Source: Alcaligenaceae bacterium
GTDB taxonomy: Bacteria > Pseudomonadota > Gammaproteobacteria > Burkholderiales > Burkholderiaceae_B
Direction: 5' to 3'
DNA length: 64,000 nucleotides
Assembly: GCA_013416455.1 (NCBI GenBank)
Contig: JACCES010000006.1
Coordinates: 1 to 64,000, forward strand
Below, one piece after another: positions 53,828 through 62,881 of the stretch. A program made the translations under genes and the position numbers. How positions within the stretch are numbered: position 1 is the first letter of the stretch; each line of letters starts with the position of its first letter. The notes below the pieces were generated by a model. It worked only from the letters and a program-made list of their open reading frames with translations. It made no database searches and was not told where the DNA came from.

Positions 53828-54880
53828 ATGGACGCATCCCTTTCTTCCCTGCCGCCCGGCCCCGTCATGGTGGATATCGAAGGCCACCGCCTCACTGATC
53901 ATGAGCGCCAGCGCCTGCGCCACCCCCTGGTGGGGGGCGTCATTCTGTTCGCCCGCAACTTTTCCGGGCGTGGGCAGCTCACTGACTTATGCGCGGATAT
54001 CCACCGCCTGCGCGATGAGCCGCTGCTGATCGCGGTCGATCACGAGGGGGGCAGGGTGCAGCGCTTCCGCACCGACGGCTTCACGGCCTTGCCGAGCATG
54101 AAGGCGCTGGGCGAGGCCTGGGACGTCGATCCCCAGCCCGCCCTGCGCGCGGCCACCGCGGCCGGCTTCGTGCTGGCGGCGGAGCTGCGTGCCTGCGGCG
54201 TCGATCTGAGCTTCACGCCTGTGCTCGATCTCGATTACGGGGTCAGCAAAGTGATAGGGGACCGCGCCTTCCACCGTGATCCCGCCGTGGTGGCCATGCT
54301 GGCGCGCGCGCTCATCCAAGGGCTGGGGCGGGCGGGCATGGCGGCCTGCGGCAAGCATTTTCCCGGCCATGGGGCGGTCGAGGCGGATTCCCATCACGAG
54401 ATTCCCGTCGACGACCGGGATCTGGAACGCATCTTGCAGGAAGACGCCGCACCCTACGCCTGGCTGGGCGACCTGGTGCTGCCTTCGGTCATGCCCGCCC
54501 ATGTCATCTACCCGCGTGTCGACGCCGCGCCCGCCGGCTTTTCGCGGATCTGGGTGCAGGAAATCCTCAGGCGGCGGCTGGGTTATGACGGTGTGGTGTT
54601 TTCCGACGACCTGACCATGGAAGGCGCCACGGTGGCCGGCGATATCCTGGCGCGGGCGGATGCCGCGCTGTCGGCCGGCTGCGATATGGTGCTGGTGTGC
54701 AACCGGCCCGACCTGGCCGATGATCTGCTGGCGCGGCTGCGGTTCCAGCAGGCCCCGGAATCCGTGGCCCGGTTGCGCCGCCTGATGCCCCGTGTGCCGG
54801 CACCCGGCTGGGATGCCTTGCAGCAGGATACGCAATATCAGTATGCCCGACGAATTCGATCTGAAATCCTTTCTGGCTGA
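53828..54880 (+). CDS. nagZ: Beta-N-acetylhexosaminidase NagZ
   Basis: A 350-residue GH3 enzyme: [10 protein letters not shown] at residues 71-80, [18 protein letters not shown] (catalytic Asp/His loop, 176-193) and the nucleophile D260 in [12 protein letters not shown]. It trims GlcNAc-anhydroMurNAc peptides in peptidoglycan recycling, upstream of AmpC signalling. The last 38 bases overlap the uvrC start. Confidence 0.96.
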   Translation: MDASLSSLPPGPVMVDIEGHRLTDHERQRLRHPLVGGVILFARNFSGRGQLTDLCADIHRLRDEPLLIAVDHEGGRVQRFRTDGFTALPSMKALGEAWDVDPQPALRAATAAGFVLAAELRACGVDLSFTPVLDLDYGVSKVIGDRAFHRDPAVVAMLARALIQGLGRAGMAACGKHFPGHGAVEADSHHEIPVDDRDLERILQEDAAPYAWLGDLVLPSVMPAHVIYPRVDAAPAGFSRIWVQEILRRRLGYDGVVFSDDLTMEGATVAGDILARADAALSAGCDMVLVCNRPDLADDLLARLRFQQAPESVARLRRLMPRVPAPGWDALQQDTQYQYARRIRSEILSG

Positions 54881-56666
54881 TCTGCCGCATCTGCCCGGGG
54901 TCTATCGCCATATCGATGCCCAGGGCGAAGTGCTGTATGTCGGCAAGGCACGCGACCTGAAGCGCCGTGTGGGTTCCTATTTCCAGAAAACGCCGTCCAG
55001 CCCCCGCATCGCCCATATGGTGGCGCGCGTGGCACGCCTGGAAGTCACCGTCACGCGCAGCGAGGCCGAGGCCCTGCTGCTGGAAAACAATCTCATCAAG
55101 CGGCTGAAACCGCGCTACAACATTCTGTTCCGGGACGATAAATCGTATCCCTACCTGATGTTCAGCGCGCATGCCTATCCGCGTATCGCCTATTACCGGG
55201 GCGCGACGAGCCGGGCGGGCCGCTATTTCGGCCCCTATCCCAACAGCTGGGCGGTGAGGGAAACGATACAGATCCTGCAGCGCGTCTTCAGGCTGCGCAC
55301 CTGCGAGGACAGCGTCTTTGCGAATCGTTCCCGGCCCTGCCTGCTGTACCAGATCGGGCGTTGTTCCGCGCCTTGTGTGGATCACATCTCGGCCGCGGAC
55401 TACCAAGCCGACGTCGAGCGCGCCATTCAGTTCCTCGACGGCCATGCGGACGACGTGCTCAAGGATATCGAGGCGCGCATGTTCGCGGCTTCCGAAAAAC
55501 TCGATTTCGAGCAGGCCGCCCTGCTGCGCGACCAGATGGGCGCGCTTTCGCGGGTATTGCAGCAGCAGTCCATGGAGCAGATCGGCAACGACGACGTCGA
55601 TGTCATCGCCGTGGTGGCCTCGAGCGGGAAGATCTGCGTGAATCTGGCCATGGTGCGCGGCGGCCGCCACCTGGGCGACAAGGCCTTCTTCCCGTCGCAT
55701 ACCGTGGATGACAGCCCGGCGGACGTGCTGTCGGCCTTCGTTGCCCAGCACTATATCGACACCACCATGCCGCCGGTGCTGGTCTGCTCGCACAAGCTTC
55801 CTGACCCGGAACTGCTGACGCTGCTGGCCGAGCAGACGGGGGTGAAGGCGCGCCTGATCATACGGCCGCAAGGCCTGCGCAAGACCTGGCTGGAGCAGGT
55901 CGTGAAGAATGCCGAACTGGCCCTGCTGCGTTCGCTGAGCGAATCGGGCGCCCGCGAGGCCCGGACGCTGGCCCTGGCCGGCACACTCAACCTGGATACG
56001 GACGCGGCATCGCTCGAAGCGCTGCGTGTCGAGTGCTTCGACATCAGCCATACGGCCGGGGAAGCCACTCAGGCCTCCTGTGTGGTCTATCAGCATCATG
56101 CCATGCAGCCGTCCATGTACCGCCGCTACAACATTGCCGGCATCACGCCGGGCGACGACTACGCGGCGATGCGCCAGGTCTTGTCGCGGCGCTTCACCCG
56201 CGTGGCCGACGGCGATGCGGCCCTGCCGGACATCGTGCTCATCGACGGCGGCAAGGGGCAGGTGGAAGTCGCGCGCCAGGTCTTCGTCGAACTGGGGCTG
56301 GATACGCGTGTGCTGGTGGGCGTGGCCAAGGGGGAAGGGCGCAAGGTGGGGCTGGAAACCCTGGTCTTCGCCGATGGGCGCGACTCTCTGGCGCTGGGCG
56401 TGGAATCGCCGGCGCTCCTGTTGATCGCACAGGTCCGCGACGAAGCGCACCGGTTCGCCATCACCGGTATGCGCGCGCGCAGGGCCAAGGCGCGCACGGT
56501 ATCGCGCCTGGAGGAAATCGAAGGCATCGGCGCCCGGCGGCGCCAGCGCCTGCTTGCCCGCTTCGGTGGTTTTTCCGGAGTCGTGGATGCCAGCGTCGAC
56601 GACTTGCGTTCCGTGGAAGGCATTTCCGAGGAGCTGGCCGAACGTATCTATCAGGCCTTGCGATGA
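54843..56666 (+). CDS. uvrC: Excinuclease ABC subunit C
   Basis: A 607-residue UvrC. The GIY-YIG domain starts [20 protein letters not shown] (residues 17-36). The UvrB-binding UVR motif lies at about 205-240 ([15 protein letters not shown]). The RNase H-like domain has [20 protein letters not shown], and the C-terminal helix-hairpin-helix pair contains [20 protein letters not shown]. It makes both incisions in nucleotide-excision repair. The start lies within nagZ, so the two are overlapped by 38 bases. No LexA box is seen close upstream. Confidence 0.97.
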   Translation: MPDEFDLKSFLADLPHLPGVYRHIDAQGEVLYVGKARDLKRRVGSYFQKTPSSPRIAHMVARVARLEVTVTRSEAEALLLENNLIKRLKPRYNILFRDDKSYPYLMFSAHAYPRIAYYRGATSRAGRYFGPYPNSWAVRETIQILQRVFRLRTCEDSVFANRSRPCLLYQIGRCSAPCVDHISAADYQADVERAIQFLDGHADDVLKDIEARMFAASEKLDFEQAALLRDQMGALSRVLQQQSMEQIGNDDVDVIAVVASSGKICVNLAMVRGGRHLGDKAFFPSHTVDDSPADVLSAFVAQHYIDTTMPPVLVCSHKLPDPELLTLLAEQTGVKARLIIRPQGLRKTWLEQVVKNAELALLRSLSESGAREARTLALAGTLNLDTDAASLEALRVECFDISHTAGEATQASCVVYQHHAMQPSMYRRYNIAGITPGDDYAAMRQVLSRRFTRVADGDAALPDIVLIDGGKGQVEVARQVFVELGLDTRVLVGVAKGEGRKVGLETLVFADGRDSLALGVESPALLLIAQVRDEAHRFAITGMRARRAKARTVSRLEEIEGIGARRRQRLLARFGGFSGVVDASVDDLRSVEGISEELAERIYQALR

Positions 56667-56701
56667 GCCGGGCGTTTTCACGATAAGGTAGTATTCCAAC
56701 T

Positions 56702-57274
56702 ATGCCATTCAATCTGCCCATCGCCCTTACCTGGCTGCGCATTGCGATGATCCCGCTGATCGTCGCTCTCTACTATGTGCCTCCCAGCTGGGTGGCGGAG
56801 TCGACACGCGATTTCGCCGGCGCCGCCTTCTTCATCATCGCCGCGCTGACTGACTGGTTCGATGGCTGGCTGGCCCGCCGCTGGAACCAGACGTCGAATT
56901 TCGGCGCCTTTCTGGACCCTGTGGCCGACAAGCTCATGGTGTGCGCGGCGCTGCTCATCCTGCTGAATCTCGACCGCGTCGATTCCTTCATCGCGCTCAT
57001 CATCATCGGGCGCGAGATCACCATTTCGGCCCTGCGCGAATGGATGGCAAAGATCGGCGCCAGCGGCAGCGTGGCCGTGCACCGGCTGGGCAAGTTCAAG
57101 ACGGCGGCCCAGATGGTGGCCATTCCCTGCCTGCTCTATGGGCAATCCCTTTATGGCATACCCACCGATCTGGTCGGCCAGGCGCTGATCGTCGTGGCGG
57201 CCGTCCTGACCGTGTGGTCGATGTGTTATTACCTCAAGCGGGCGTGGCCGGAAATCCGCGACCGCTCCGAATAA
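56702..57274 (+). CDS. pgsA: CDP-diacylglycerol-glycerol-3-phosphate 3-phosphatidyltransferase
   Basis: A 190-residue CDP-alcohol phosphatidyltransferase with four membrane segments and the signature TDWFDGWLARRWNQTSNFGA followed by FLDPVADK. It makes phosphatidylglycerol phosphate. It follows uvrC by 35 bases, a widely conserved order. No tRNA genes follow, unlike in many relatives of this arrangement. Confidence 0.95.
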   Translation: MPFNLPIALTWLRIAMIPLIVALYYVPPSWVAESTRDFAGAAFFIIAALTDWFDGWLARRWNQTSNFGAFLDPVADKLMVCAALLILLNLDRVDSFIALIIIGREITISALREWMAKIGASGSVAVHRLGKFKTAAQMVAIPCLLYGQSLYGIPTDLVGQALIVVAAVLTVWSMCYYLKRAWPEIRDRSE

Positions 57275-57287
57275 GGGGGCCGCAATC

Positions 57288-58595
57288 ATGAGCGCCTCGG
57301 TTCAGGCCATATCATCGCCCATGGACAGTGCGGCCGTGCGGCGGCGCGACTGGCTCATCATCTCGCTGGTGGGCGCGGCCCATTCCTGCTCCCACTTCTT
57401 CCAGCTGGTCCTGCCCACCCTGTACCTGTCGCTGGCAAACGAGTATGGCTACGATTTTGCCCAGCTGGGCCTGCTGGCCTCGATCTTCTTCCTGATCTCG
57501 TCCATCGGCCAGGCCTCGTCGGGGTTCATCGTCGATCGGGTCGGCCCGGCGCCCGTGCTGCGCTTCGGCCTGGTCTGCTTCGTGGTTTCCGGCCTGCTGA
57601 TCGCCACTTCCAATGGCTACGCCATGCTGGCGGCCGCGGCGGCCATAGGCGGGATCGGAAATTCGGTCTTTCATCCGGTCGATTATTCCATTCTCAACCA
57701 CCGGGTCAGCCCGCAGCGCCTGGGGCATGGCTTCAGCACCCACGGTCTGACCGGGAATCTGGGCTGGGCGCTGACGCCCGTCTTCATGGCGGGCTTCATT
57801 TATCTGGCAGACTGGCGCACGGCGGCCGTGGCGGCATCGGTCCTGGTCGCCGTGGTCCTGTTCATGACCTGGCTGGGCCGCGACATGCTGGCCGGCCGCA
57901 ATGAAGAACAGAGGCCCGCCGGCCGCGAGCCGCAAGCGGAAGGCAAGGCGGTTCAAGCCGCTGGGCAGGCAGAGGCCGATCTCTCGAAACAAAGCGTCGG
58001 CCGCACGCTGCAGACTTTGTTGCGGCAACCTGCGCTGTGGGGCGCCTTCCTGTTCTTCGCCTGCACGTCTATTTCGCTTTCGGCCATCCAGAACTACACG
58101 ATTCCCATGCTCGGCAGCGTCTATGGCGTGGACAAGGTGCTTGCCGGGTCCGCGCTGTCGGGCTACATGATCGCCGCAGCCGTGGGTATGGTGGCCGGGG
58201 GCTTCCTGGTTTCCAGCACGCCGCGCAGCGAGCTCATTGTCTTCATCACCCTGGTGCTGGCCGCGGTCTTCTTCACGCTGCTGGCCAGCGGCTGGGTCGG
58301 GCCGGCGCTGGCGCTGGTCTTCGTGGCGCTGGCCGGCTTCTTTTCAGGGGTTTCCAACCCTTCGCGCGACATGCTGATACGCCGGGTCACGCCCAAGGGC
58401 GCGACCGGCACCGTCTATGGGCTGGTGTATTCCGGCATGGACGTCGGCGCCTCGCTTGCCCCGGTGGGTTTCGGCCTCATGCTGGACGCCGGCCTGACGC
58501 GGGGCCCCTGGATGGGCGCGGCGGCCAGTTTCGTGGTGGCCGCCGTGCTGGCCATGGCGGTCGGCCAGGTGGCCGCCACCCGCGCGAAGGCCTGA
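57288..58595 (+). CDS. MFS transporter
   Basis: A 435-residue major facilitator with 12 predicted membrane segments split by a cytoplasmic loop (about residues 200-245, Glu/Ala/Gln-rich). The loop after helix 2 reads GFIVDRVGPAPVLRFG, the MFS GxxxDRxG motif. Substrate not predictable from sequence. It begins 13 bases after pgsA and converges on the cupin gene with 10 bases between stops. Confidence 0.88.
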   Translation: MSASVQAISSPMDSAAVRRRDWLIISLVGAAHSCSHFFQLVLPTLYLSLANEYGYDFAQLGLLASIFFLISSIGQASSGFIVDRVGPAPVLRFGLVCFVVSGLLIATSNGYAMLAAAAAIGGIGNSVFHPVDYSILNHRVSPQRLGHGFSTHGLTGNLGWALTPVFMAGFIYLADWRTAAVAASVLVAVVLFMTWLGRDMLAGRNEEQRPAGREPQAEGKAVQAAGQAEADLSKQSVGRTLQTLLRQPALWGAFLFFACTSISLSAIQNYTIPMLGSVYGVDKVLAGSALSGYMIAAAVGMVAGGFLVSSTPRSELIVFITLVLAAVFFTLLASGWVGPALALVFVALAGFFSGVSNPSRDMLIRRVTPKGATGTVYGLVYSGMDVGASLAPVGFGLMLDAGLTRGPWMGAAASFVVAAVLAMAVGQVAATRAKA

Positions 58596-58605
58596 GGCCC
58601 GGCGG

Positions 58606-58974
58606 TCAGTACTTCAGAACCGATTTTCCTATCCAGCCCGGCAACTGGTCGGGCCTGGCCGGCGCAAACAGCTCGTAATACACGGCCCCCTCGGGCCCGG
58701 TGCCGATGGCGGCATGGTGGGAGCCCGGCGGGAAAAACACCAGGTCTCCCGGCTTGCATTCGACGATCCGGTCGTCGATCTTCAGAGTGATGTGTCCGGA
58801 AATCATGACCAGCATCTGCTCGTTCTCGTGCCAGTGCGTTTTTCCGTCGAATATCGCGTCGGGGGCGGTTTCCACCCGTACGGCCGACATCATCTCGGCA
58901 CAGACAGCCTGACGGGTGGAACCCGCGCGCATGCCCGCGGAAGTCGGAATCGTGGACCAATCGATCAAAGTCAT
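58606..58974 (-). CDS. Cupin-domain protein
   Basis: A 122-residue single-domain cupin. Motif 1 contains HWHENEQMLVMISGHITLKI (first His pair and Glu) and motif 2 contains PGDLVFFPPGSHHAAIGTG. The ATG at 58974 has AGGAC 8 bases upstream; an in-frame extension to 59061 overlaps queF and lacks a good site. The metal-site pattern fits a small cupin of unknown reaction. It overlaps nothing and follows queF on the same strand by 46 bases. Confidence 0.85.
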   Translation of the reverse strand: MTLIDWSTIPTSAGMRAGSTRQAVCAEMMSAVRVETAPDAIFDGKTHWHENEQMLVMISGHITLKIDDRIVECKPGDLVFFPPGSHHAAIGTGPEGAVYYELFAPARPDQLPGWIGKSVLKY

Positions 58975-59020
58975 TGGGATGTCCTGTTCTTGGTTTACAA
59001 AGAAGCCCGGCCGCCAGCGC

Positions 59021-59845
59021 CTATTGCCGCGGCGTGCGTTCGTCCCCGACCTGGACGGCATGGCTGCCGCGCCAGGGGTTGATGTCCAGCCCGCCGCGGC
59101 GGGTATAGCGCGCCATGACGAACAAGGCTTGCGGCTCGATGGCCTGCCATAGATCGCAGTACATGCGCTCCACGCAATGTTCGTGGAATTCTGTGTGCCG
59201 GCGAAACGACACGATGTATTTCAACAGGCTGGCCGGGTCGATGCGCGGCCCGGTGTAGCGGATCTGCACGCTACCCCAGTCGGGCTGGCCGGTCACCGGG
59301 CAATTGGACTTCAGCAGATTGCTGACCAGCGTTTCCGTGACGATCTCGCCGCCCGGGGCCCGCCGCAGCAGACCGGGATCCGGCTCGTAGCGGTCGATTT
59401 CCACATCCAGGCTGTCCAGGCAGGTTCCGGAAAGCGGACGGCAGGCCGCTTCCAGCGATGCCAGTTCATCGTTCAGCCAGACCTCCACGTCGGCGCCCGC
59501 CGCCTTGCCGAGGTCGGACCGGAGCAGGGCGGCGACGTCGGCCGCGTCGCCGTAGCGTTCTTCATTCAAGGAATTCAGATAGAGCTTGAACGATTTCGAT
59601 TCGATCAGGCACGGGCTGTCGGCGGGCACGATGAAACGCGCGATCGCCGCCCGGGGCAGGCCGCGGTGATTCAGCCAGGATACTTCGTAGGCATTCCAGA
59701 TATCGGCGCCGTGCCACGGGCCGGGGAGCCACAGGCCCTGGCGATTGACGGCGCGCTCGATGGGAAAGAGCAGGCCGGGGTCATAGGCGCCGGGATAGAC
59801 GGTTTCGCGGCCCAGCGGGGCTTCATTCAGATGGTGGTCGGACAT
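59021..59845 (-). CDS. queF: NADPH-dependent 7-cyano-7-deazaguanine reductase QueF
   Basis: A 274-residue bimodular (YqfF/QueF long) protein. The catalytic cysteine lies in SNCPVTGQPDWGSVQIRYTG and the glutamate loop in RRHTEFHEHCVERMYCD. The QueF motif region ESKSFKLYLNSLNE is in the middle. It reduces preQ0 to preQ1 for queuosine. The ATG at 59845 gives family length; an earlier in-frame ATG at 59911 is possible. No preQ1 riboswitch is visible upstream. Confidence 0.94.
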   Translation of the reverse strand: MSDHHLNEAPLGRETVYPGAYDPGLLFPIERAVNRQGLWLPGPWHGADIWNAYEVSWLNHRGLPRAAIARFIVPADSPCLIESKSFKLYLNSLNEERYGDAADVAALLRSDLGKAAGADVEVWLNDELASLEAACRPLSGTCLDSLDVEIDRYEPDPGLLRRAPGGEIVTETLVSNLLKSNCPVTGQPDWGSVQIRYTGPRIDPASLLKYIVSFRRHTEFHEHCVERMYCDLWQAIEPQALFVMARYTRRGGLDINPWRGSHAVQVGDERTPRQ

Positions 59846-59960
59846 GTCGCTGCGGAAATGCAAAAAGGTATTGTAGCCGCGCGCTTTCGCGCTATGAAAA
59901 GTGGTTTCCATATTATGAAAATCGCGTTGCGCACCGCCGCGTAAATCTTTTCATCAAGAG

Positions 59961-59991
59961 TAATTTCATTTCGTATTGTAGAATGAAATTA
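59961..59991. promoter_or_regulatory. Inverted repeat upstream of aceA (1)
   Basis: TAATTTCATT (59961-59970) and AATGAAATTA (59982-59991) are perfect 10-base arms with an 11-base spacer, in an AT-rich region that departs from the local GC-rich background. It is 135 bases before the aceA start. Confidence 0.5.
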
Positions 59992-60038
59992 TCATCATAT
60001 TGATATATAAGGGAAAAAATCCTTGTCTTATATAAGAT

Positions 60039-60077
60039 AAAAGTCTAATTTGCAGTGCAGCAAGCCTTTAGACTTTT
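60039..60077. promoter_or_regulatory. Inverted repeat upstream of aceA (2)
   Basis: AAAAGTCTA (60039-60047) and TAGACTTTT (60069-60077) are perfect 9-base arms with a 21-base spacer, ending 49 bases before aceA. TATATAAGATAAAAG just upstream is promoter-like. It could be an operator or a leader hairpin. Confidence 0.5.
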
Positions 60078-60125
60078 GCTCATGGATTCAGCGCTTTTTC
60101 ATTCACATCAAAGAAGGAAGACATC

Positions 60126-61433
60126 ATGAGCACACGCGAAACCGAAATCCGGAATCTCCAGCGCCGCTGGGCGGAAGATCCCCGCTGGCAGAGCATCAAA
60201 AGGGGCTATACCGCCGAAGAGGTGGTGCGTCTGCGCGGCTCCGTCGTGGTTGAGCAGACCCTGGCGCGCCGGGGCGCCGAGAAGCTCTGGACCTTGCTGC
60301 ATGACGAACCGTTCATCAACGCGCTGGGTGCGCTCACCGGCAACCAGGCCATGCAGCAGGTGAAGGCCGGCCTGAAGGCCATCTACCTTTCGGGCTGGCA
60401 GGTGGCGGGCGATGCCAATCTGGCGGGCGAAATGTATCCCGACCAGTCCCTGTATCCGGTGAATTCGGTTCCCCAGGTGGTGCGCCGCATCAACAATGCA
60501 CTGTCGCGCTGCGACCAGATCCAGTGGATGGAAGGCAAGCAGCCCGGCGACGCCGACTATGTCGATTATTTCGCGCCCATCGTCGCGGATGCCGAAGCCG
60601 GCTTCGGCGGTGTGCTCAATGCCTTCGAACTGATGAAGGCGATGATCGAGGCCGGTGCCGCGGGCGTCCACTTCGAGGACCAGCTGGCGGCCGTCAAGAA
60701 ATGCGGCCATATGGGCGGCAAGGTGCTGGTGCCCACCCGCGAGGCCGTCGCCAAGCTGGTGGCCGCCCGCCTGGCGGCGGACGTACTTGACGTACCGACT
60801 TTGCTGGTGGCGCGCACCGATGCCGATGCGGCCGATCTCGTCACCAGCGACGTGGATGAAAACGACCGGCCCTTCATCACCGGCGAACGCACCGTGGAGG
60901 GGTTCTTCCGCACCCGTGCCGGCATCGAACAGGCAATCGCGCGGGGTCTGGCCTATGCGCCCTACGCGGATCTGGTCTGGTGTGAGACTTCAACGCCCAA
61001 CCTGGAATATGCGCGCCGTTTCGCCGAGGCCGTTCACCGCCAGTTCCCCGGCAAGTTGCTGGCCTACAACTGCTCGCCTTCCTTCAACTGGAAGAAGAAC
61101 CTGGATGACGACACCATTGCCCGCTTCCAGCGCGAACTGGGCGCCATGGGCTACCGCTTCCAGTTCATCACGCTGGCCGGCTTCCATTCGCTGAACTATG
61201 GCATGTTCGAGCTGGCTCACGGCTATGCCCGCCGCCAGATGAGCGCCTTCGTCGAGCTGCAGCAGAAGGAATTCGCGGCCGCCGATCTCGGCTTCACGGC
61301 GGTGAAGCATCAGCGCGAAGTCGGCACCGGCTATTTCGATGCCGTCACGCAGGCCATCGAGGGCGCCGGGTCGTCCACCACGGCCCTCACAGGCTCCACC
61401 GAAGAGGCCCAGTTCGAGCAGGCCCATGCGTGA
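60126..61433 (+). CDS. aceA: Isocitrate lyase
   Basis: A 435-residue isocitrate lyase: the active-site motif [14 protein letters not shown] follows HFEDQL, with [20 protein letters not shown] and the C-terminal [14 protein letters not shown] typical of the family. It cleaves isocitrate to glyoxylate and succinate in the glyoxylate bypass. GAAGGAAGACATC lies before the ATG. It has a dedicated AT-rich upstream region with inverted repeats, and a hairpin follows. Confidence 0.97.
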   Translation: MSTRETEIRNLQRRWAEDPRWQSIKRGYTAEEVVRLRGSVVVEQTLARRGAEKLWTLLHDEPFINALGALTGNQAMQQVKAGLKAIYLSGWQVAGDANLAGEMYPDQSLYPVNSVPQVVRRINNALSRCDQIQWMEGKQPGDADYVDYFAPIVADAEAGFGGVLNAFELMKAMIEAGAAGVHFEDQLAAVKKCGHMGGKVLVPTREAVAKLVAARLAADVLDVPTLLVARTDADAADLVTSDVDENDRPFITGERTVEGFFRTRAGIEQAIARGLAYAPYADLVWCETSTPNLEYARRFAEAVHRQFPGKLLAYNCSPSFNWKKNLDDDTIARFQRELGAMGYRFQFITLAGFHSLNYGMFELAHGYARRQMSAFVELQQKEFAAADLGFTAVKHQREVGTGYFDAVTQAIEGAGSSTTALTGSTEEAQFEQAHA

Positions 61434-61448
61434 GCCAGGCCTCAAGCG

Positions 61449-61464
61449 CCGGCCAGGAGGCCGG
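61449..61464 (+). terminator. Short hairpin after aceA
   Basis: CCGGCC/GGCCGG stem with an AGGA loop, then AATTCTTC. Weak T content; possible terminator. Confidence 0.45.
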
Positions 61465-61487
61465 AATTCTTCACGAGTGATACTCAA

Positions 61488-61501
61488 TTGATCTAGATCA
61501 A
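61488..61501 (+). promoter_or_regulatory. FNR/ANR box of the ccoI-like/ccoS genes
   Basis: TTGATCTAGATCAA is a perfect match to TTGAT-N4-ATCAA. Its centre at 61494.5 lies 41-42 bases before the start expected from the -10 hexamer TATAGT (61524-61529), exactly the class II FNR-activation position. This predicts a start near 61536. Confidence 0.9.
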
Positions 61502-61536
61502 GTGGGGTCGATGGACCGGGCGCTATAGTTCGACCC

Positions 61537-62514
61537 ATGCGCGCGATGTCCATCTTCTCCACCCCTCAGGCGTTGTCCGATCAGGATCGACATCAGCGCC
61601 GACACATGCTCGCCCGGCTGGGCCTGGCATGGCTCGCCATGATGCAGGTCATGATGTTTGCCTTCCCGGGCTATCTGCGCCACGAAGGCATGGCGCCCGA
61701 CAATCTCGAATTGCTCGACCAGGCCATCTTCCTGATGAACTGGGTCAGTCTGCTCATCACCGTTCCCGTCGTTCTGTACTGTGCGCAGCCGGTCTGGGCC
61801 GGCGCCCTGAGCCGTCTTGCCCAGGGGCGCGTCACCATGGACGTGCCCGTCGCGCTTGGCATCGCTGTGGCATTCATCCCCAGCATCCACACGACCTGGG
61901 CCGGCAGCGGCGAAGTGTATTTCGATTCGGTCGCGATGTTCGTGGCCTTCCTCCTGACAGCCCGCTATCTCGAATTGTGTGCCCGCCAGGCCGTCGAGAC
62001 AGGCGGGGCGCATGCCGCCATCGAGGCTTTCCGCGCTTCCGTATCCGAGCGCGCCAACCGGCTGGCATTCTGGTTCGTCGCCGTGCAGGTTGCGCTGGCA
62101 TTCATCGCCGGCGCCGTATGGTGGTTTTACGTAGATCCCGGCCATGCGATTCCCGTCATGGTGGCCATGTTCGTCATGAGCTGCCCCTGTGCCATGGCCA
62201 TGGCCGTTCCCTCCACGGTGTCCGCCGCGCATGCCAGTCTGGCGGCGCGCGGGCCTGTTTCAGATTCCGATGTCGTCTGGCTGGTACGGGACGCCGCGCG
62301 GGTCACGCGCCAGAACCTGTACGGTTCCGTCGCGTGGCATCTGCTCATGACGCCGCTCGCGGCCATTGGCCTGGTGTCGCCCTGGGTGGCCGCAATCAGC
62401 ATGCTGCTGTCTTCCATGGCGGTCGCAGGCAATGCCTGGCGCATGTACCGGCGGCAGCTTCGCACTGCGGCCGCCGCGGGCTGGCCGGCCACGGTCGTCC
62501 AGAGCAGGGCATGA
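61537..62514 (+). CDS. CcoI/FixI-like P-type ATPase membrane domain lacking all catalytic domains
   Basis: A 325-residue protein. All eight P1B-type ATPase membrane segments are recognisable (about residues 26-48, 60-83, 98-121, 127-147, 175-199, 205-230, 262-281, 282-303), including the ccoI-typical MMQVMMF (35-41) and GEVYFDSVAMFV. The copper motif CPC is present at 216-218 in MSCPCAM, and the TM8 MxxSS at 289-293. Missing are the N-terminal metal-binding domain, the actuator domain with TGES, and the whole phosphorylation/nucleotide domain with DKTGT. The TM7 YN pair is replaced by W267-H268. The frame is uninterrupted and GC-rich, so this is a gene, not decay by frameshift. Coupled to ccoS by ATGA and behind an FNR box. 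It probably assists CuB supply to cbb3 oxidase without ATP hydrolysis of its own, but that is inference. Confidence 0.85.
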   Translation: MRAMSIFSTPQALSDQDRHQRRHMLARLGLAWLAMMQVMMFAFPGYLRHEGMAPDNLELLDQAIFLMNWVSLLITVPVVLYCAQPVWAGALSRLAQGRVTMDVPVALGIAVAFIPSIHTTWAGSGEVYFDSVAMFVAFLLTARYLELCARQAVETGGAHAAIEAFRASVSERANRLAFWFVAVQVALAFIAGAVWWFYVDPGHAIPVMVAMFVMSCPCAMAMAVPSTVSAAHASLAARGPVSDSDVVWLVRDAARVTRQNLYGSVAWHLLMTPLAAIGLVSPWVAAISMLLSSMAVAGNAWRMYRRQLRTAAAAGWPATVVQSRA

Positions 62515-62696
62515 CATCTTCCCTCTTTCTGCTGTTGCCGATCGCGCTCGTATTCGTGGTCCTGATCGGCGCAATGTTCTGGTGGGCGATCTTCGCCGGC
62601 CAGTTCGACGACGCCCAGTCGGGCGGCGAATCCATCCTCATGGATGATGACCGGCCGCAGACGCCGGAATCGTCGTCCCGGGACAAGGGAAGCTAG
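62511..62696 (+). CDS. ccoS: Cbb3-type oxidase assembly protein CcoS
   Basis: A 61-residue protein with one N-terminal membrane helix ([20 protein letters not shown]) and the CcoS signature [14 protein letters not shown], followed by a short acidic/polar tail. CcoS acts with CcoI in inserting cofactors into CcoN. ATG overlaps the previous stop. It is too short for many gene callers but has a clear family pattern and position. Confidence 0.93.
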   Translation: MTSSLFLLLPIALVFVVLIGAMFWWAIFAGQFDDAQSGGESILMDDDRPQTPESSSRDKGS

Positions 62697-62801
62697 CGGA
62701 AGGCGGGCGCAGCCCGCGCAATCACACAAAGGCGGATGTTTCCGGACCGGTTCCGGAGCCTGTGGCGCGGATGCATCAAGCCGAATTGGGCGGATGTGGC
62801 A

Positions 62802-62815
62802 TTGACGCAGATCAA
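62802..62815 (+). promoter_or_regulatory. FNR/ANR box of ccoN
   Basis: TTGACGCAGATCAA matches TTGAT-N4-ATCAA at nine of ten defined positions. It lies about 63 bases before the start predicted from TATACT (62860-62865), near a class I activation position. Confidence 0.75.
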
Positions 62816-62881
62816 GGCTGCTGGCCGGGTCATGCGGGATCATGCTCGCGATTGTTTTTTATACTTACTGAGGGGAAGCTC

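Noticed and set aside
54567..56699. 710-codon open frame on the minus strand over uvrC
   Set aside because: Antisense shadow of uvrC; composition is His/Arg/Gln-rich without family motifs.
61434..62514. Pseudogene label for the CcoI-like gene
   Set aside because: There is no frameshift or internal stop, all membrane helices and CPC are kept, the stop overlaps ccoS, and a perfect FNR box precedes it. A selected short form is more likely.
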